Shown piece after piece: positions 23,830-36,299 of a stretch of 64,000 nt of DNA. Origin of the DNA: Taenia hydatigena (lineage: Eukaryota; Platyhelminthes; Cestoda; Cyclophyllidea; Taeniidae). The stretch's first letter is position 1. Every line of letters begins with the position of its first letter. The DNA is taken from NCBI GenBank assembly GCA_036345935.2, contig JADWOT020000004.1:19511155-19575154 (forward strand). The letters run 5' to 3'. The position numbers and the translations under genes are program-made. The notes under the pieces are model-generated. The model worked only from the letters and a program-made list of their open reading frames with translations. It did not search any database and was not told the origin of the DNA.

Positions 23830-24195
23830 TGTAATGCATTTGATGCTTGGTTAACTCTTAGTTTCGGTAAAGGGTCACTTGGTTGGCCATTGTACCCCGG
23901 TCGGGCCGCGCCGGTGGCCCCAGTCCCGTTCTATCCGAGCAATGTGACTTCTTTTATCCTCTGGGTAGTCTGGGGACGTTGCACTACATCAGTTTTATCA
24001 CTGAAGTAATCAGCTTGGAACACAACTTGGTGAAACCAGCGGTTTAAAAGAAATGGTGGACATTTGTCGCCTATGTGTACATCCCACACTCAAATAAGGA
24101 AGTCGGGATGTAATACACACCCACAGTGTTATTAATAAATAGCAAAAAAAGCCTACTTCCTGTGAATTATTGTTTGTATTCCTTGTTACAACCTA
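23830..24195 (+). mobile_element. TRIM LTR plus internal start, duplicated at 31.3 kb
   Basis: LTR about 23830-23989 (TGTAATGC...CACTACA) followed by about 200 bases of internal sequence. LTR and internal part recur in the same orientation at about 31321-31690 with about 95% identity in the internal part (the block around GAAGTAATCAGCTTGGAACA). Two copies this similar among otherwise 75-80% similar relatives suggest a recent subfamily or a segmental copy. Confidence 0.7.
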
Positions 24196-24423
24196 AAAAT
24201 GTGCTCCAAATAACTTATCTGATGGAAAATTAAGACGAAATAATTCCAGAAACCAATTCCTTCTCCTTCAATTGGATCATTATTTTATAGAGTAGATTAC
24301 AACGAAGGGCGTCAAATGCCGATTAAGTTATTCCCCACCGTGACATCGGATCTCAGTCTAAGCGACAAAATTGTGTTCGCGCCTGTCTCCCCTTGGATGT
24401 CAGTAGCTTCTGTTGCATCATGA

Positions 24424-24884
24424 GGTGAGCGTATTCAGACCACTTGTCACTTTAAAAAGACATTAAACAAGCACGATGTCTCTGATCCAGTCAGAACCTC
24501 GGAGTCGCAACTACTGTGACACACTTTTTGTTTGCTTACTTTGCGGTTTTGGTTGCCGTCGCTTGATTAACTTGGTTGGTCATTTTGCCTTCGCTAAGTG
24601 GAGTAGCTACTGCGAGCCATGCCAACAGCTTAATTTCTTTCTCTTCGCCCAGTACTATGGCTTCTTTCGCCTCTAGGGAAGTCTCAGAGCGATACATTAT
24701 TGGCATCGGATAGCAAATCCCATTCTAAGTGACATCAGTCCTTATTCCTTTTGCTTCAACTTTAGCGGCACTACGGATGGAAGAATCGGTGAAGACCTCA
24801 AACAAAACTAATGATGAAGTCTACTTTCAGCAACTATCCCAGACCCGTGTACTGTAAGAAAGCAATAAACAATGGCAGTTATAC
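24424..24884 (+). repeat. TRIM 5' end, inverted duplicate of 19510-19970
   Basis: Contains an LTR at 24515-24696 (TGTGAC...GATACA) and about 190 internal bases. The segment is near-identical in reverse complement to 19510-19970; the position sum is constant at 44394 and a 66-residue shadow frame differs at one residue. The copies sit about 4.5 kb apart. Confidence 0.8.
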
Positions 24885-24889
24885 ACTGC

Positions 24890-26170
24890 ATCAGTAATAT
24901 TCAAGTTATCCCGGAAAAGTGCCGAAACTCTTCTACTTCACTTATGGAAATAATGGCTTGGATTTTCAAATATTTTCAATGGAAAGTGAAGCTTTACTTA
25001 AGGGCATGGCTGAATTAGCAACTTGTGTAGAAGAGCCGTGGTCAAAAGGACTGTACATTTTTTGCGTAATTCACTTTGCTAACGAGCAACCAGAGCAAAT
25101 TAAAATCTACAAAAAAGACTACTTTCCCCATTTGCCATTAAATTTGTCTTCTATAGGAGTGGTAAACGCTTTGGATACGAATTTATACAAGGCTAAATGT
25201 GATTTCATAACCTCTTGGCTGCATACTAACCATTTAAGTCTTTCGCGATTTTCTTTCTCTAGTCAAATTTGAGTCCCTCAGTCTTGTGCGTTTACTCTAT
25301 AAACGAGACTCCTGCGTCACTATTGACGAAGGAATCGCGAAAACGTGATTAAAATTTGCGTAATTGCCACATGTTCACGAAAATGTTAGCAAAAAGTTAC
25401 ACCCACTGAAATTAGGAGTGACTATAAGAACATTTAATTACCCAAACAGCGAAACTGGCCAAATACTCTTGAATTTAACCTCTAAAGGTTAGTGCAATTC
25501 GTTTGTTGAATGTCTGACTCCCAGTTTTGGTTAAAGGTTAAAGCATAAAACACTGTTAAAGTTATATTTGCTTTGTAGCACTATCCGCTTTCACCTCCTC
25601 TTCCCTAGGGCCACCCCTGGAACGAGCAGACTGATTGTTTTAAGACATATTCATTATCTCGGTTTAAGGGGCAGCAATACAGCCCCAATGGGTACTGGAA
25701 GGGTGACTTCTGCCAAATTCGGGAAAATTGACGGTGTCGTCAAGCGAAGTGTCTTGATTGCGCTCCCGCCTCCTGCCTAAAGGTACATTCAAAGCAGCAT
25801 AGGCATTACATAACCTCTCCGGCGAAGGTGGATCTCTTTGTTGTTGCTGATACCACTGCAACAGCACCTCAATACCCATTAAAGTACAAATTGTTCACAT
25901 ATTTTTGACATTATTTATCAGCATTAAAGAAAAGCGTGGGATGTCTGGAGTCGGCTCCCCATTTTATTATTAAATCGGACGTTGTTATCACTAATGGGCG
26001 TTAAGACGATACCAAATGCTCCGCATTATCCCATAAAACGTCTGTAAACTTGCCCTTTTCTACTAGCCAATCAGCACCAAACAGTGGGAACAGTGCTCAC
26101 TGTTAACCAATCATATAGCAGTCTGTGCGAAATCGCGGTCTCATAAACCTCTGACCCTGGAAATCTGTAA
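24890..26170. other. Repeat fragments and sequence upstream of the coiled-coil gene
   Basis: An open frame at 24919-25272 (117 residues) is AT-rich, without splice sites or recognisable domain, and I do not call it. A member of the second dispersed repeat lies at about 25560-25815. The last 350 bases before 26174 should hold the promoter and 5' UTR of the next gene; I see no clear TATA element. Confidence 0.4.
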
Positions 26171-26173
26171 GTA

Positions 26174-26753
26174 ATGCAAAGGATGACCGACCGAAGGCAG
26201 TCCGTGGCGCCTACTACCACTTTCCGATGGCGTTCACGTTCCATGGCAAGTGAGGATCAAGGAAATCTAGAGAAGGACCAGCGAATCTTCCCCAGCGCTT
26301 TTCGCACTGCCAGTGTAGCTACTAGCCATCTGCGCCGGATGACCAAAATGTTTAGCATTGACAAGACTCGGGAGGTGATTCGTACTGCTCTAGAAGACAG
26401 TGATCATGGAGAATACGTTCGTTTGGCCTGTGAACACGAGGAGCTCACAAAGGAAGTGAAACAGTTAAGGGGGTTTGTGGTGGAACTGTGTGAGCGCTAT
26501 GAGGCTGCAAGATCATTGGATCCATTGCGACGGTACAAACGAATGCAATCGATGGCAAAGACCATTGTGCTACAGTTACGAGTCAATGACCCCACAGCCG
26601 CTTCATCCGCAGCCTGCAGCGCTGCCAGTGACAGCGGGTATGAGACCTTCGATCCAAACGCGATCAACGCTAGTGGCTTAATTGTGGGCGACGTCCTTCA
26701 ATCCTCTGTCAAACAGAAAGAGATGAAACTAAAGCATGAGAAAATGGCCCGTG
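26174..26753 (+). CDS. Coiled-coil protein, first coding exon, family unknown
   Basis: ATG at 26174 is preceded in frame by TAA at 26168, so translation starts in this exon. The frame is open for 193 codons to a donor (CGTG then gtatgt). Residues 1-60 are basic and S/T/P-rich (RRQSVAPTTTFRWRSRSMAS). Residues 75-125 are strongly helical and charged (HEELTKEVKQLRGFVVELCE), a likely coiled coil. The exon ends in a lysine- and methionine-rich helix (KQKEMKLKHEKMA). The exit is phase 1. The likely continuation at 30265 enters in phase 0, so a small exon is missing from my model. I do not recognise the family. Confidence 0.65.
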
Positions 26754-28250
26754 GTATGTTTGAATTTTGTTGACTTAATGTGTTCTCACATGATTTTTAC
26801 TACTGTAATGAAAGTACCCGAAGTGCTAAACTTTTTATTGGGTATTATACAACGTAAATTTTTTTTATTTTCGAAAAAGCACCACAAAAGACCCCTTCCA
26901 GGGCACTTCTGAAAAAGCTAAAAGTTAATGCTTTCAACTACTGTAAGCTTATTCTTTTTGTATTAGAAATTTTAAGCCTAGGTTGAATTTAAGACGTCCG
27001 TTTTGAATCTGTCAAAATTTATGCTAGAGCAAGAATTGTTAACCTCCTGTGTTTGCACGACTTTTTCACTGACCATTATTTACTTTTCTCGGTTCTTTTG
27101 AAATGTTATGATGAGTTGAATATGTTGGGCACTCAATTACCAACTTGAACTGTTCTAATGAGAAATTGCGATGCATATGAAAGCACCCGATTGTGAACGA
27201 GAATGGTTAGCCAGGTGTTTGAAAGTGCGCCAAGCCTTGCCCGAGGTCGCAATAAGTCAAGGTGGCATGACCGAACGTGTTTTACCAGCACGCACAAGGG
27301 CTATGGCACTACAATTATGTCCATTTCCATATAGCTGCGTGAGCCATCAAATCACCACGATGGCATGGCCATCATTCCTGCTGTTATTTGTCAAATCACT
27401 GTACACTTTAGACGATCTCAAACATTCAATTTTTGCCTTAAGAAGTAGAATTTAGGACAAATGAAGCAACTTTCCATGTTAACGAATCATTTCTGAAATT
27501 CAAAACTAGTTTGCAAAGGCTTTTATCCTTACTATTGGTCTTTTTCCCTCAGAGATTAATCGGATAACCAAATTATCAAAATGAAACATTATCAGCCTAT
27601 TTTAAAGAGCCATGTTTATATGATAGGCATTTTATTTTGCATGACTCCCAGTTGGCGATGTACAAATCTTCTTTGTCATGCAAATGTGCTAGATATGTGC
27701 ATATTCATCATGAGGAGGAACATTGCCAAAATACTGTGCAAATATTTATGCCACGGCAGAGATTTTCCGTATTCTCTGAAGAAGCGATGCATTAAATGGA
27801 AGGATGGGCAAAATACCTTAAAGTTTCGTTAGTTCTCCTACCTACGATATGACAGGAGAAAGGGCTCTGCAACGAGGTGTCCTTATTTCCAAAGAGCGTA
27901 CTTATTTTAAAGTGTGCATAAATGAAGTGAACAATATGTCGGCCATTTATCATGTCTGGAGTCGGCGAAAATCATGCATAACAGGAGAAAGTGGACCTGT
28001 GGTTAGTCGCCAATTATTGTTTTGTTCCTCAACTTTGAATGAACCCATCCTCCGCAAAGAGTTGTGCATGATTGATGTAAATAGCCACACATTAGACCTT
28101 GTCGGAATAGTATTGTAGATAGCTAAACAAAGTTCCCATTCTTTCGCATTTAGACTTAAACGAATGGGTTGGAAAATATTTCCTGCATCTAAATTCACAG
28201 AAAAATACATTGAAATGGACGATATGGTAGCACCCGCTGACTTTTCCGTA
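26754..28250. other. Probable intron, nothing supportable
   Basis: Several acceptor-like sites (for example tctttttccctcag before 27554, ttcgcatttag before 28154) but no exon with a matching donor and phase that I can defend. Frames at 27171-27455 and 27849-28118 look like chance. Confidence 0.35.
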
Positions 28251-28259
28251 GCCAGGTTA

Positions 28260-29272
28260 TATATATTCGGCGCACGGATGAGGTTGTCCTACTGGCGTGG
28301 ACCACGCGTCAACAGTACAATGGCCAGCCATGTGGTCGGAACATAAACTGAGAGTTAAACAAACAGCAAACGTATTGCATAGCTCCTTCCTTCTTTTGAG
28401 CGCCGTCCTAGGATATCTGCTTCGGTCAACCGCCCATGCCAGCCGTCGCAATGTAAGCAATGCTGTAAGAAAAAATCCACGAGCCAACCGTGTCTGTCGC
28501 CAAATTCTTATGCAACTGAGGAGACGCTTGACCGCTACCTCACTGATCCTTCTTGAAAATTCTACTGGATCTGAACTCTGTCCATTTTGGGAACTGGAGT
28601 TTAGGGAGAAAGAAATCGTGCCGGTCATCACACGTGTATATAGCTAGGCGATGGAAAGCTGGCCTCGAGGTAGATTTATGCTAAAGAGGAAGGGTAGAAT
28701 TTCGTATTCATTCCTCCTTGCTACTTTATTCTCACTCTTAAGCTATCATGTAATGCTAAACTGTGTTCTATCCGGCTAGTAGAGAAGCAGAGGAGGGATT
28801 GCGACTTCACCTTATTGGCATCTTTATGCAAGCGCGGTAGAGAAACTCTGTAACGAAATTTTCCCAGATGATTTACGGCTAGTGTCGGTCCCTTTGTTAA
28901 AGCCTTTCTCACAGAACGCGGGACTGACGTAATTTCCGAAAGTGGACGTCATTCTCCGTCTTTTTGTCTGAGATCGTCACTGATGTTCCCATCCGTAGCA
29001 TACGCATTTCTTCCGCTCCGCTGAAGCTCATCACACAGCTATAGAGATCAGGATTGAAGTACTTTCCACTGTCGACAGTAAAACGCCCCTGGGCTTTCCT
29101 GAAGGCGAAAGAAGGCGTAATACTTGAGTAGAATACATATATTCAGCAAAAAAGAAGGAAAATTGGAACTACTCCCATGGCCTGGTGGCCAGCCCACTCG
29201 GAGAAGGTACTATTTCTAGCCAAGTGGCTCATGGTCGAAACAGAGAGTTAAAGAAACAACAAAAGCATTACA
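28260..29272 (-). mobile_element. TRIM-type LTR element, minus orientation, in the probable intron
   Basis: 5' LTR 29078-29272 (195 bases, starting TGTAATGC on the minus strand) and a 3' LTR cut short at 28260-28379. The internal region between them has the conserved internal blocks at about 28840-28930 and 28450-28560. No coding capacity. Confidence 0.7.
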
Positions 29273-30264
29273 ATCTGCGCCTTCTTCCTCGTGCCTGTTT
29301 AACCAGCCGGAGTGGGCAAAATCCATGCATGACAGTACAAACCACGTTTGCGTTTGATCGGTTGTTATTGAAAGGTGGAATCCCCCCACAGTAGTTTTGG
29401 AAACTATACACCTGTCCTCCAAATCTCCGTTTCCGACATTTACTTCTTTCCGACAGGCAGTGAATACTCTTTAAGGAATGGGGCTTTGATATCTGCGTAC
29501 CAACTTCCGTTTATTCCTCGGCACCTAAAATCAATTCTGACATTTTAGAAAAATAAGGAGCATTTAAAGTAATGTTTCCTTGAGGTGAGGGTTTATGGAC
29601 TTTGGACACTTCGTTTTGCCTTTATTATGAATGTCCTTAATCTGTAGAAAATTTAGAGAGGGACAGAATAGATGCACCCATTTTTAACCTTTCTTTTCAA
29701 TTTTGAATGAATCCAGTCCCCGTTAAAAGGAAAAAAATAGGCTTTATTCGAATAGGGTTCGAAAAGCTAAACATAATTCCCTTTTTGTTGCTATTTAAGC
29801 TTAAATGAATGGGGTGATGCTGAGTTTGTCCCCACTATCAATCTGAAAAGGAAATGCAATACATTCTGCTTCTCCAAAGCCACGAAGAAATAGTTTTCGA
29901 ATGGAAGAAGTTTTTTGTAGACCAATGGCATGATTAATATCTTCTGCATTTTTTCAAAATGCATAATCTGAAGAAAATAATGTTCCATTAATATTTTACT
30001 CTCCACGATTTGCTTCGGAGGGTCGGGGAGGAGGATAGAAGTGTTTAATTAGGTGAATAGATGCGTTGGTGTAGCCCAGTCTGCAAGGCATGCAACATCC
30101 TGGCAATGAATTGTGGTAAGTATATCCTTTTTCGGAAGTAGCTACCAAAACTCACGGCGTTTCATTGCCCAGGTATCCTCGAATGACGTAGGAGCATGAA
30201 AAATTTAAGATGCAATGTAAAATAAAGATGGTCAAGTCCTTCTTAAACCTTCACTTTTATTTAG

Positions 30265-30558
30265 GTGTCTTTGGGGTTGCATTATGAAGCAGAGTTTAAG
30301 TGGAACAAAGCAAATGAGGTCCTCCGATTGTTCCTTGTAGCACTGTCAAGCGAACAATTGCAGCGGGATATAACCAGATTTCACTCCGAGAACAGGGAGT
30401 TGCGCTGTCGAGTGGAGGCCATCAGAGAGGCGATTAACAACATTGATGTTATGTACATCTCCACCAAGACGGAGCCTTTTGTGAAACGCTACGCAATTCT
30501 CAAGGAGGTAATCAAGGAGGTTCAGAAATTTGCCGACGCCAATGCCGATCACGCCTGA
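30265..30558 (+). CDS. Coiled-coil protein, probable last exon
   Basis: A strong acceptor (cttcacttttatttag) opens 97 codons to TGA at 30556-30558. The peptide is continuous amphipathic helix (SSEQLQRDITRFHSENRE, LRCRVEAIREAINNID, ILKEVIKEVQKFADAN), a coiled-coil pattern like that of the exon at 26174, which is why I group them. Phase 0 is the only open frame. Joined straight to 26753 it would be out of frame, so a short exon (length leaving remainder 2 on division by 3) is missing, or this is a separate gene. Confidence 0.6.
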   Translation: MSLGLHYEAEFKWNKANEVLRLFLVALSSEQLQRDITRFHSENRELRCRVEAIREAINNIDVMYISTKTEPFVKRYAILKEVIKEVQKFADANADHA

Positions 30559-31320
30559 TGAAATCGTGTTTCATTTTCTCACCCATGTCTTGCTCTCCAA
30601 CCCTCTTTCATAAGAACATCCGAACGACTGTCAATGTTCTGGTTCCCACCCCCTTCCCCCCTCCTTTCCCTCCATGTAGCCATTGAAGAGATTGCCTCCT
30701 TTGTGACAAAGCATACAAGCATTTGTAAAGATAGTGTGCTGGACTCTACATAATTCACCTCTACTCTCTCCGCTTCGACTTTAGGTAGGCAGGACTGCAT
30801 TTGATGGTCTTCTCTAGTAGTTGTAATGCTCTTGTAAGTAAGCATAATATAGTAGAACCTATGCCGTTTTTGATTTTTAAGGAAGTGAACGGGTAGATAG
30901 ATGCATGAAAGGGACTTGAATAGACAGATTTTTTTCGGAACTGATGAATAATAGTCCAAAACTGTGGGGTCATGGAAAGTTGTGCAGAAAGGTATGGTAG
31001 TGAACCGCATTTTGATGTGTTTGAGGCACTGATCCCGGCTAGGTGAGCAGTTTTTGGAAGTGTGGCATCTTCAATGGACACAGTGTTGTCAGTCGACGCC
31101 CCCGTTAGCTCTTTTAGCATCGACCGTAAACCATAGATGCATTTATTAAACAAACGAACGTATTCATGGTTCAAATGTGCTGTGCTCCTTAATGTACGAA
31201 ACCCAGCCTAATATGGATATTTCAACCCATCCGTTGTTGGGACCTAAGGGAAAATTAAATCACCACAGCTCAGGTGTTTTATATTTTCCATATGACACTA
31301 AATGACTCATGTGTTTCTGA
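30559..31320. other. 3' flank of the coiled-coil gene
   Basis: No gene on either strand that I can support. Two overlapping minus-strand frames (30579-31010 and 30761-31174) look like chance, rich in common codons without domain or splice signals. No AATAAA close to the stop codon. Confidence 0.35.
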
Positions 31321-33112
31321 TGCAATGCGTTTGAAGTTTGTTTGACTCTTGATTTCGGTAAAGAGTCACTTGGTTAACCGTTGTACCCCAGTCGGGTGGG
31401 CTGGCCTCTGGGCCACCCCAGCTGCCCCAATCCAGTTCATATACGTATTCTGTCCCATTATTATGCCTTATTTCGTCTTCTGGGTAGTCTGGTGGCATCG
31501 CACCACATCAGTTTTATCACTGAAGTAATCAGCTTGGAACACAACTTGGTGAAACCAGCGGTTTAAAAGAAACGGTGGACGTTTGTCGCCTATGTGTACA
31601 TCCCACACTCAAATAAGGAAGTCGGGATGTAACACACCCACAGTGTTATTAATAAATAGCAAAAAAGCCTACTTCCTGTAAATTCTTGTTTATATTGTCT
31701 TACAACCAACTATAAACATGCTATTTGGTAGCAAACATCCTCCTCGACTCCTATCTTCCAGAGTAAATTAAAAAAGACTGATTTGAGAGGTTTATTAAAT
31801 TTCCTTTAATTCGACTGCTGCTAATTCTCATTAAAATAATTTACAGCACATGGTATTAAATACTAATTTAGGTGCGCGTTACCATGGCAACGGGTCCCAT
31901 TCTGAGTGATGAAATTACAAAAAAACGGATGCTTTACCAAAAGTGGCAATAATTTAGCGATGAGGTTAGCAACGATGACATTCTAAGGAAAAGCTAAGTA
32001 AACAAATTTTTTCGTGCCCGTCTTGCCCCCTGTTGTCAGTAGTTTTTGATGAGCCACGACGCTAGTGTAGTCGGCCAGCTTTCACTTTAAAAGTGTCATC
32101 AAACGAACGCCTTGTCCTTGATCTCGTCGGGGCCTTGATTTAGCTATTATTGCAATGCGTTTGTTGTTTGTTTACCCTTCACTGTTGGTTAAGTGTCACT
32201 TAGTTGGTTATTGTACCCTCGGCGGGTGGGCTGGCCTGCGCTTGACACCAGTAGCCCCACTCCCTCCTCTACGGAAAATATATACCTATTCTACTTGAGT
32301 ATTATGTCTTCTTATACCTTCAGAGAGGCCTCAGAGCTCTACATTAAGGAGCATCCTTTCTGATTTAAATTGACGTGTGATGAAACTTAACAGGGCAGAA
32401 GTGCGTATACTATTAACATGGGATTCCGTGACGACGGTGACTACTCCAATCCCATGATCTGCAAGAAAGCTATTAATAAAGGAAGCGTCACTAGCCGTAA
32501 ACAATTTTAAAAAGATTTGCTATGTAGTCCTCTACCGCATTCGCATAAATACGTGGATGAAGTGAAGTCGCCATCCCTCCTCCATTGCTCTATTATCCGG
32601 GTAGAACTCAGATAGATATGACTGGGCCGCCTTGAAGTGTGATCAAATTGGCATGATTAAAAAATAAAGGCAGAATTTTACTTCATGGAACCGTATTGAG
32701 CCTCGTCCCCCCTTGCACAAACCTGCTTTCAGGCCAGTGTTCCAACGTCTAGCTATGGACAAGTGTGATGGCCAACATATCCCCCTGTTGCCAGACTCGT
32801 TTTCCGAATCGGACGAAACTCAAGATCCAGTAGACTTGCTAGGAAGGAACAGTGATGCTGCTGTCAAGCTGCTCCTCAAGTGTTTTTTACAGCGCTGATT
32901 ACGTTGTGTTGATCGAGGCGGGGTCAGATCAAGAAGAGCGCCAATAACGACTCTCAAAAGAAGAGATGAGCTATGTAATGCTTTTGGCACTTGTTTAACC
33001 CTTGGTTTGAATTAAAGGCCAATTTTATGGCCACTGTAGCCTCGCCGAGAAGGCTGGCCTCCGAGCAACGCCAGTGCTTCCAATCCTTCTTCTTCGGGGT
33101 GCAACGATTACC
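31321..33112 (+). mobile_element. Tandem TRIM: LTR-internal-LTR-internal-LTR
   Basis: Three LTRs in the same orientation at 31321-31507, 32151-32343 and 32974-33112 (the last lacks its 3' part), spaced 830 and 823 bases apart. The first two begin TGCAATGCG, the third TGTAATGC. The middle LTR ends CTCTACA. Each is followed by internal sequence of about 640 and 630 bases; the second internal part has the family block around AAAGCTATTAATAAAGGAAG. The middle LTR is shared by both units. Confidence 0.7.
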
Positions 33113-33512
33113 GCGCATTCTTGTGTATTTAATGCATTCAGTCGTTTGTTAAAGCGCTTAAAATCTTACACAATTTGATAAATACTACCAAATGCGTGGA
33201 TGACTGAGTATTTTAATGTTGGAAAAATTTGCCTTAAAATGATTAATTGCTTTTTTTGGAATTTTTAACCAATTACGCCTCTTGAATATGAAATCCATAA
33301 AAATCTAGTTTGTTTAATAGCCATTCTACAAGTATCTTTCATTCGGATAATCTTGCGAATGCAATAACTTCATATTTTTTAATTTAGCAGAAAACCAAGC
33401 GCTTTACCTTTTGGTTCGGATGAATTACGCACGTGTTGTTAGTAAGTTGATATACTTTCACAACGAAGGTATTCTTGGTGCTCAACAATTTACCACACTT
33501 ACTGTTTGCACT

Positions 33513-34323
33513 TGTAGCATCTCAAGCCTTCCTTGAAGGCAAAAGAAGGCATAATAAAAGGGTAGAATGCATATATATACTGGCATGACCCGGAGGTCAG
33601 CCCCATCCGGTGGAGGCAATATGACCACCCAGTTGACCGTATCCGAAGCTGGCAGCCAGGACAAACGAAGTATTACATAACGCTTCTCTCTTTAAGCATC
33701 TTCGCCAACCTCCCGCGGCAGCTAATCGTACCAGTCATCGAAATTCAAGCTCAACTGAGGAGATGCTTGACCACAACGCCACTGATCCATCTTGGCAATT
33801 CAAATGGATCTAAAGTTTCGTCCGGTTTGGGAATTGAATTCAAGAGTAAAAGGTTCTTTCGACTACTAGAATTTCCATAGGGAGACATTGGAGTGCCAGT
33901 CTCCTTAAGCAGGTTTGGTAGGGAAATCTGCGCAACGGAAATTGTCCAGATGGTTCACGGCTAGTGCCGTTTCCGTTGCTAATAGCTTTCCTGCAGAACA
34001 CGGAGACGGAATAGACGCCGAAGGCAGACGTCCTCACCACTTCTGTTATGGGATGTCAGAGGTCCCCCCACCCATAGCATATGTACATCTTTCACACCGC
34101 TACATTTTGTTAAAAGCGGTATAAATCGCGACTGAAATCCTTTCCGCTGCCACCAATGTAGCGCCCCGAGGCTTCCTTGAAGGCAAAAGAAGGCATAATG
34201 CTAGGGCAGAATACATATTTTCGGAAAACAGAAGGAACGGGGCTACTAGCATGGTTCGAAGACAAGCCTGTGCTTCTAGGAAATTTGGCCATCCAAGTGA
34301 CCTTAACCAAACAAAGTATTACA
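33513..34323 (-). mobile_element. Complete TRIM-type LTR retroelement (best copy)
   Basis: On the minus strand the 5' LTR is 34157-34323 (167 bases) and the 3' LTR 33513-33677 (165 bases), both starting TGTAATACTT and ending CTACA. Flanking pentamers GCATT and GCACT agree at four of five positions, as expected for a slightly mutated target duplication. Directly after the 5' LTR lies TTGGTGGCAGCGGAAAGG, a primer-binding-site candidate starting TGG as a tRNA 3' CCA would demand. A purine tract AAAGAGAGAAG lies just before the 3' LTR. The 479-base interior has no gag or pol, so it must be mobilised in trans. Confidence 0.85.
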
Positions 34324-36290
34324 GCATTTACTAGGGCTGCTCAGCCGTGTGGATAGGGCGGTAGGACCATGTGAGCGGGTTTGACAAGTCCGCAGGTCTG
34401 GCAGACATCCGTCGTGTCCTAGGCCATGGATGGCTCACGCGTCGCTGGACGGTCAAAGCACAGGCATGGCCTAGGCGATAAGCGCAGATCATGCCTTCAC
34501 ATTTCGTGTTCACCTCATATAGACACCTGCCAGTGCAAACTACCCTCTCTACATGCGGAAATTATAAAGGTTATTTCTGAAATGCCTCTCCTTCTCTCCT
34601 TATTGTCGGAAGCGGATGCGTTTCCTTCGCAAGAATGGAAGTACAAGTGAAACCCCATATCCAAATAACAAATTCGCTTAATCTGTCTCTCACTCAAAGG
34701 CGTGGTGAATGCCGATTAGGACCAAGGGAGGGGATAAAGAGATGCTTGAGCCGTACCCTTGTAATTACAAATCCACCCTTATGTAATGACGTATTGGAGG
34801 GACGTTTTCTACGTAAACATTGGCAAGAAGGAAGAAAGGGGAATTTAGCAATTTATGGATTTTCTCCTCTTTTTGAAAAATACTTATGACGTCCGGTGAC
34901 GACTTGTTAGGAAACCGGATTTGAAGGAAGCGGCGCTCAAAATAGAGTAGAGCGAGTAATTAAGAAGCCAATTTTTTCCTTATTTTCATTAGAAAGGAGA
35001 TGTTTATTTCGCGTTTTCGTTTAATTAATGCAAAACTTCTAATGGCGCTTTAAACCGATGTCCTTTAGCACCCTGGGTCATTCCCAAACCCATGAAATGG
35101 CCATCAAAGCGTAGTTGGGGCACTAAAATCCACCCATTAGGCAGTAGTGTAGATCAAACGATTCTTTTTTCCTTCCTCTATGCAAGCTGAATCACAGAAT
35201 TCACCGATGCCGAATTGACCGAAGCTTGCGATAGCTTCACAACGAATGCATTTGTCACTGAGTAATAGGCACAATTTTAGGTAGCTTAACGAGAATAAAA
35301 TTCTTTACCCATTTCTCACTGCCACTGATTCTCAACAGGTTTCCATTAAGCGGTAGAAATTTGGAGAAAGTATCGCCTAAAGATGCAGTCTATACGCCTT
35401 CAAGGAAGTAGGCACCTTCACTTCATTTCCGAGGTGTGATGGGCGGTGAAGATAGAGGTGATTACACTGTACTCTTTGTTGTGAGCTGCAAAGCATTCAA
35501 CCTTCCACTGTATCCTTCATAGTTGACGTTTCTATTCATATGAATTGACCCCCTCACTGCTTTGGCTACTTTTGCGCTCGAGTTTTGCCTGTTGGCATGG
35601 CAGTATGGAAGGGGACCTGTTGCTGATCTACAGGAGGCCAAGCAGATTGGGAGGTGGGGAAGCCACAGTTGTGGTCAGAAAACTGCGACACCAAGTGAGA
35701 AACCGAAACGGCAAAGGCTAGAAGAGGTTGATTTGGATAAATGTATCCTTGAGACATCCATCGAACCGATTCAACTTCATTTTGGTGGAGGTTTTTCCAC
35801 CATTAAAGATGTAAAAGTGCTTCTACTGGGTTTTTAAATGCGGTCGAAGATTTTATGGTGCTCAAAATGCGTTATTTCTATTTAACTTCTCGAGAAGATA
35901 TTAAATATTTACTTACCTACCGCGGCTGCATTCGTGACTTCAAGCGGTATTCTACCTGGATGGTAAAATCCGACCTTCAAATTTAATGTGAGGCAACAGC
36001 CACCATTCCATCTTACGATGTCAATTTCATGCAACCTAATTACAGTTGACTGGCCTTCTGACATTGTTCGAAAAAGATTTCCGCTCCTCTTTGAACCACC
36101 TCTTAGCAGAAAGATAAATTTGATGGTAATATAGTATAGCAGGAATTGTTTCTTTTACTTTTACATTTTAAGACCCATTTTTATAATAACTTCAAATTCC
36201 TGCAAGCCGATTGTAGCAGCTTTTTTAGTACCGTCCATACCATCCTCAGATTTGGACTTCAACACTAGAAGCCTTCCTCAAGTTATGGAA
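34324..36290. other. Stretch without a certain gene
   Basis: A plus-strand frame ending at 35837 (from about 35635, after an acceptor-like gatctacag) has a protein-like peptide (KPKRQRLEEVDLDKCILETS). It lacks a partner exon; I would give it one chance in four of being a real last exon. Otherwise nothing. Confidence 0.3.
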
Positions 36291-36299
36291 TCGTGTCTC

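Noticed and set aside
30579..31174. Two long overlapping minus-strand frames (143 and 137 residues)
   Set aside because: Downstream of a stop codon, no domain, no splice sites, and they overlap each other in different frames.
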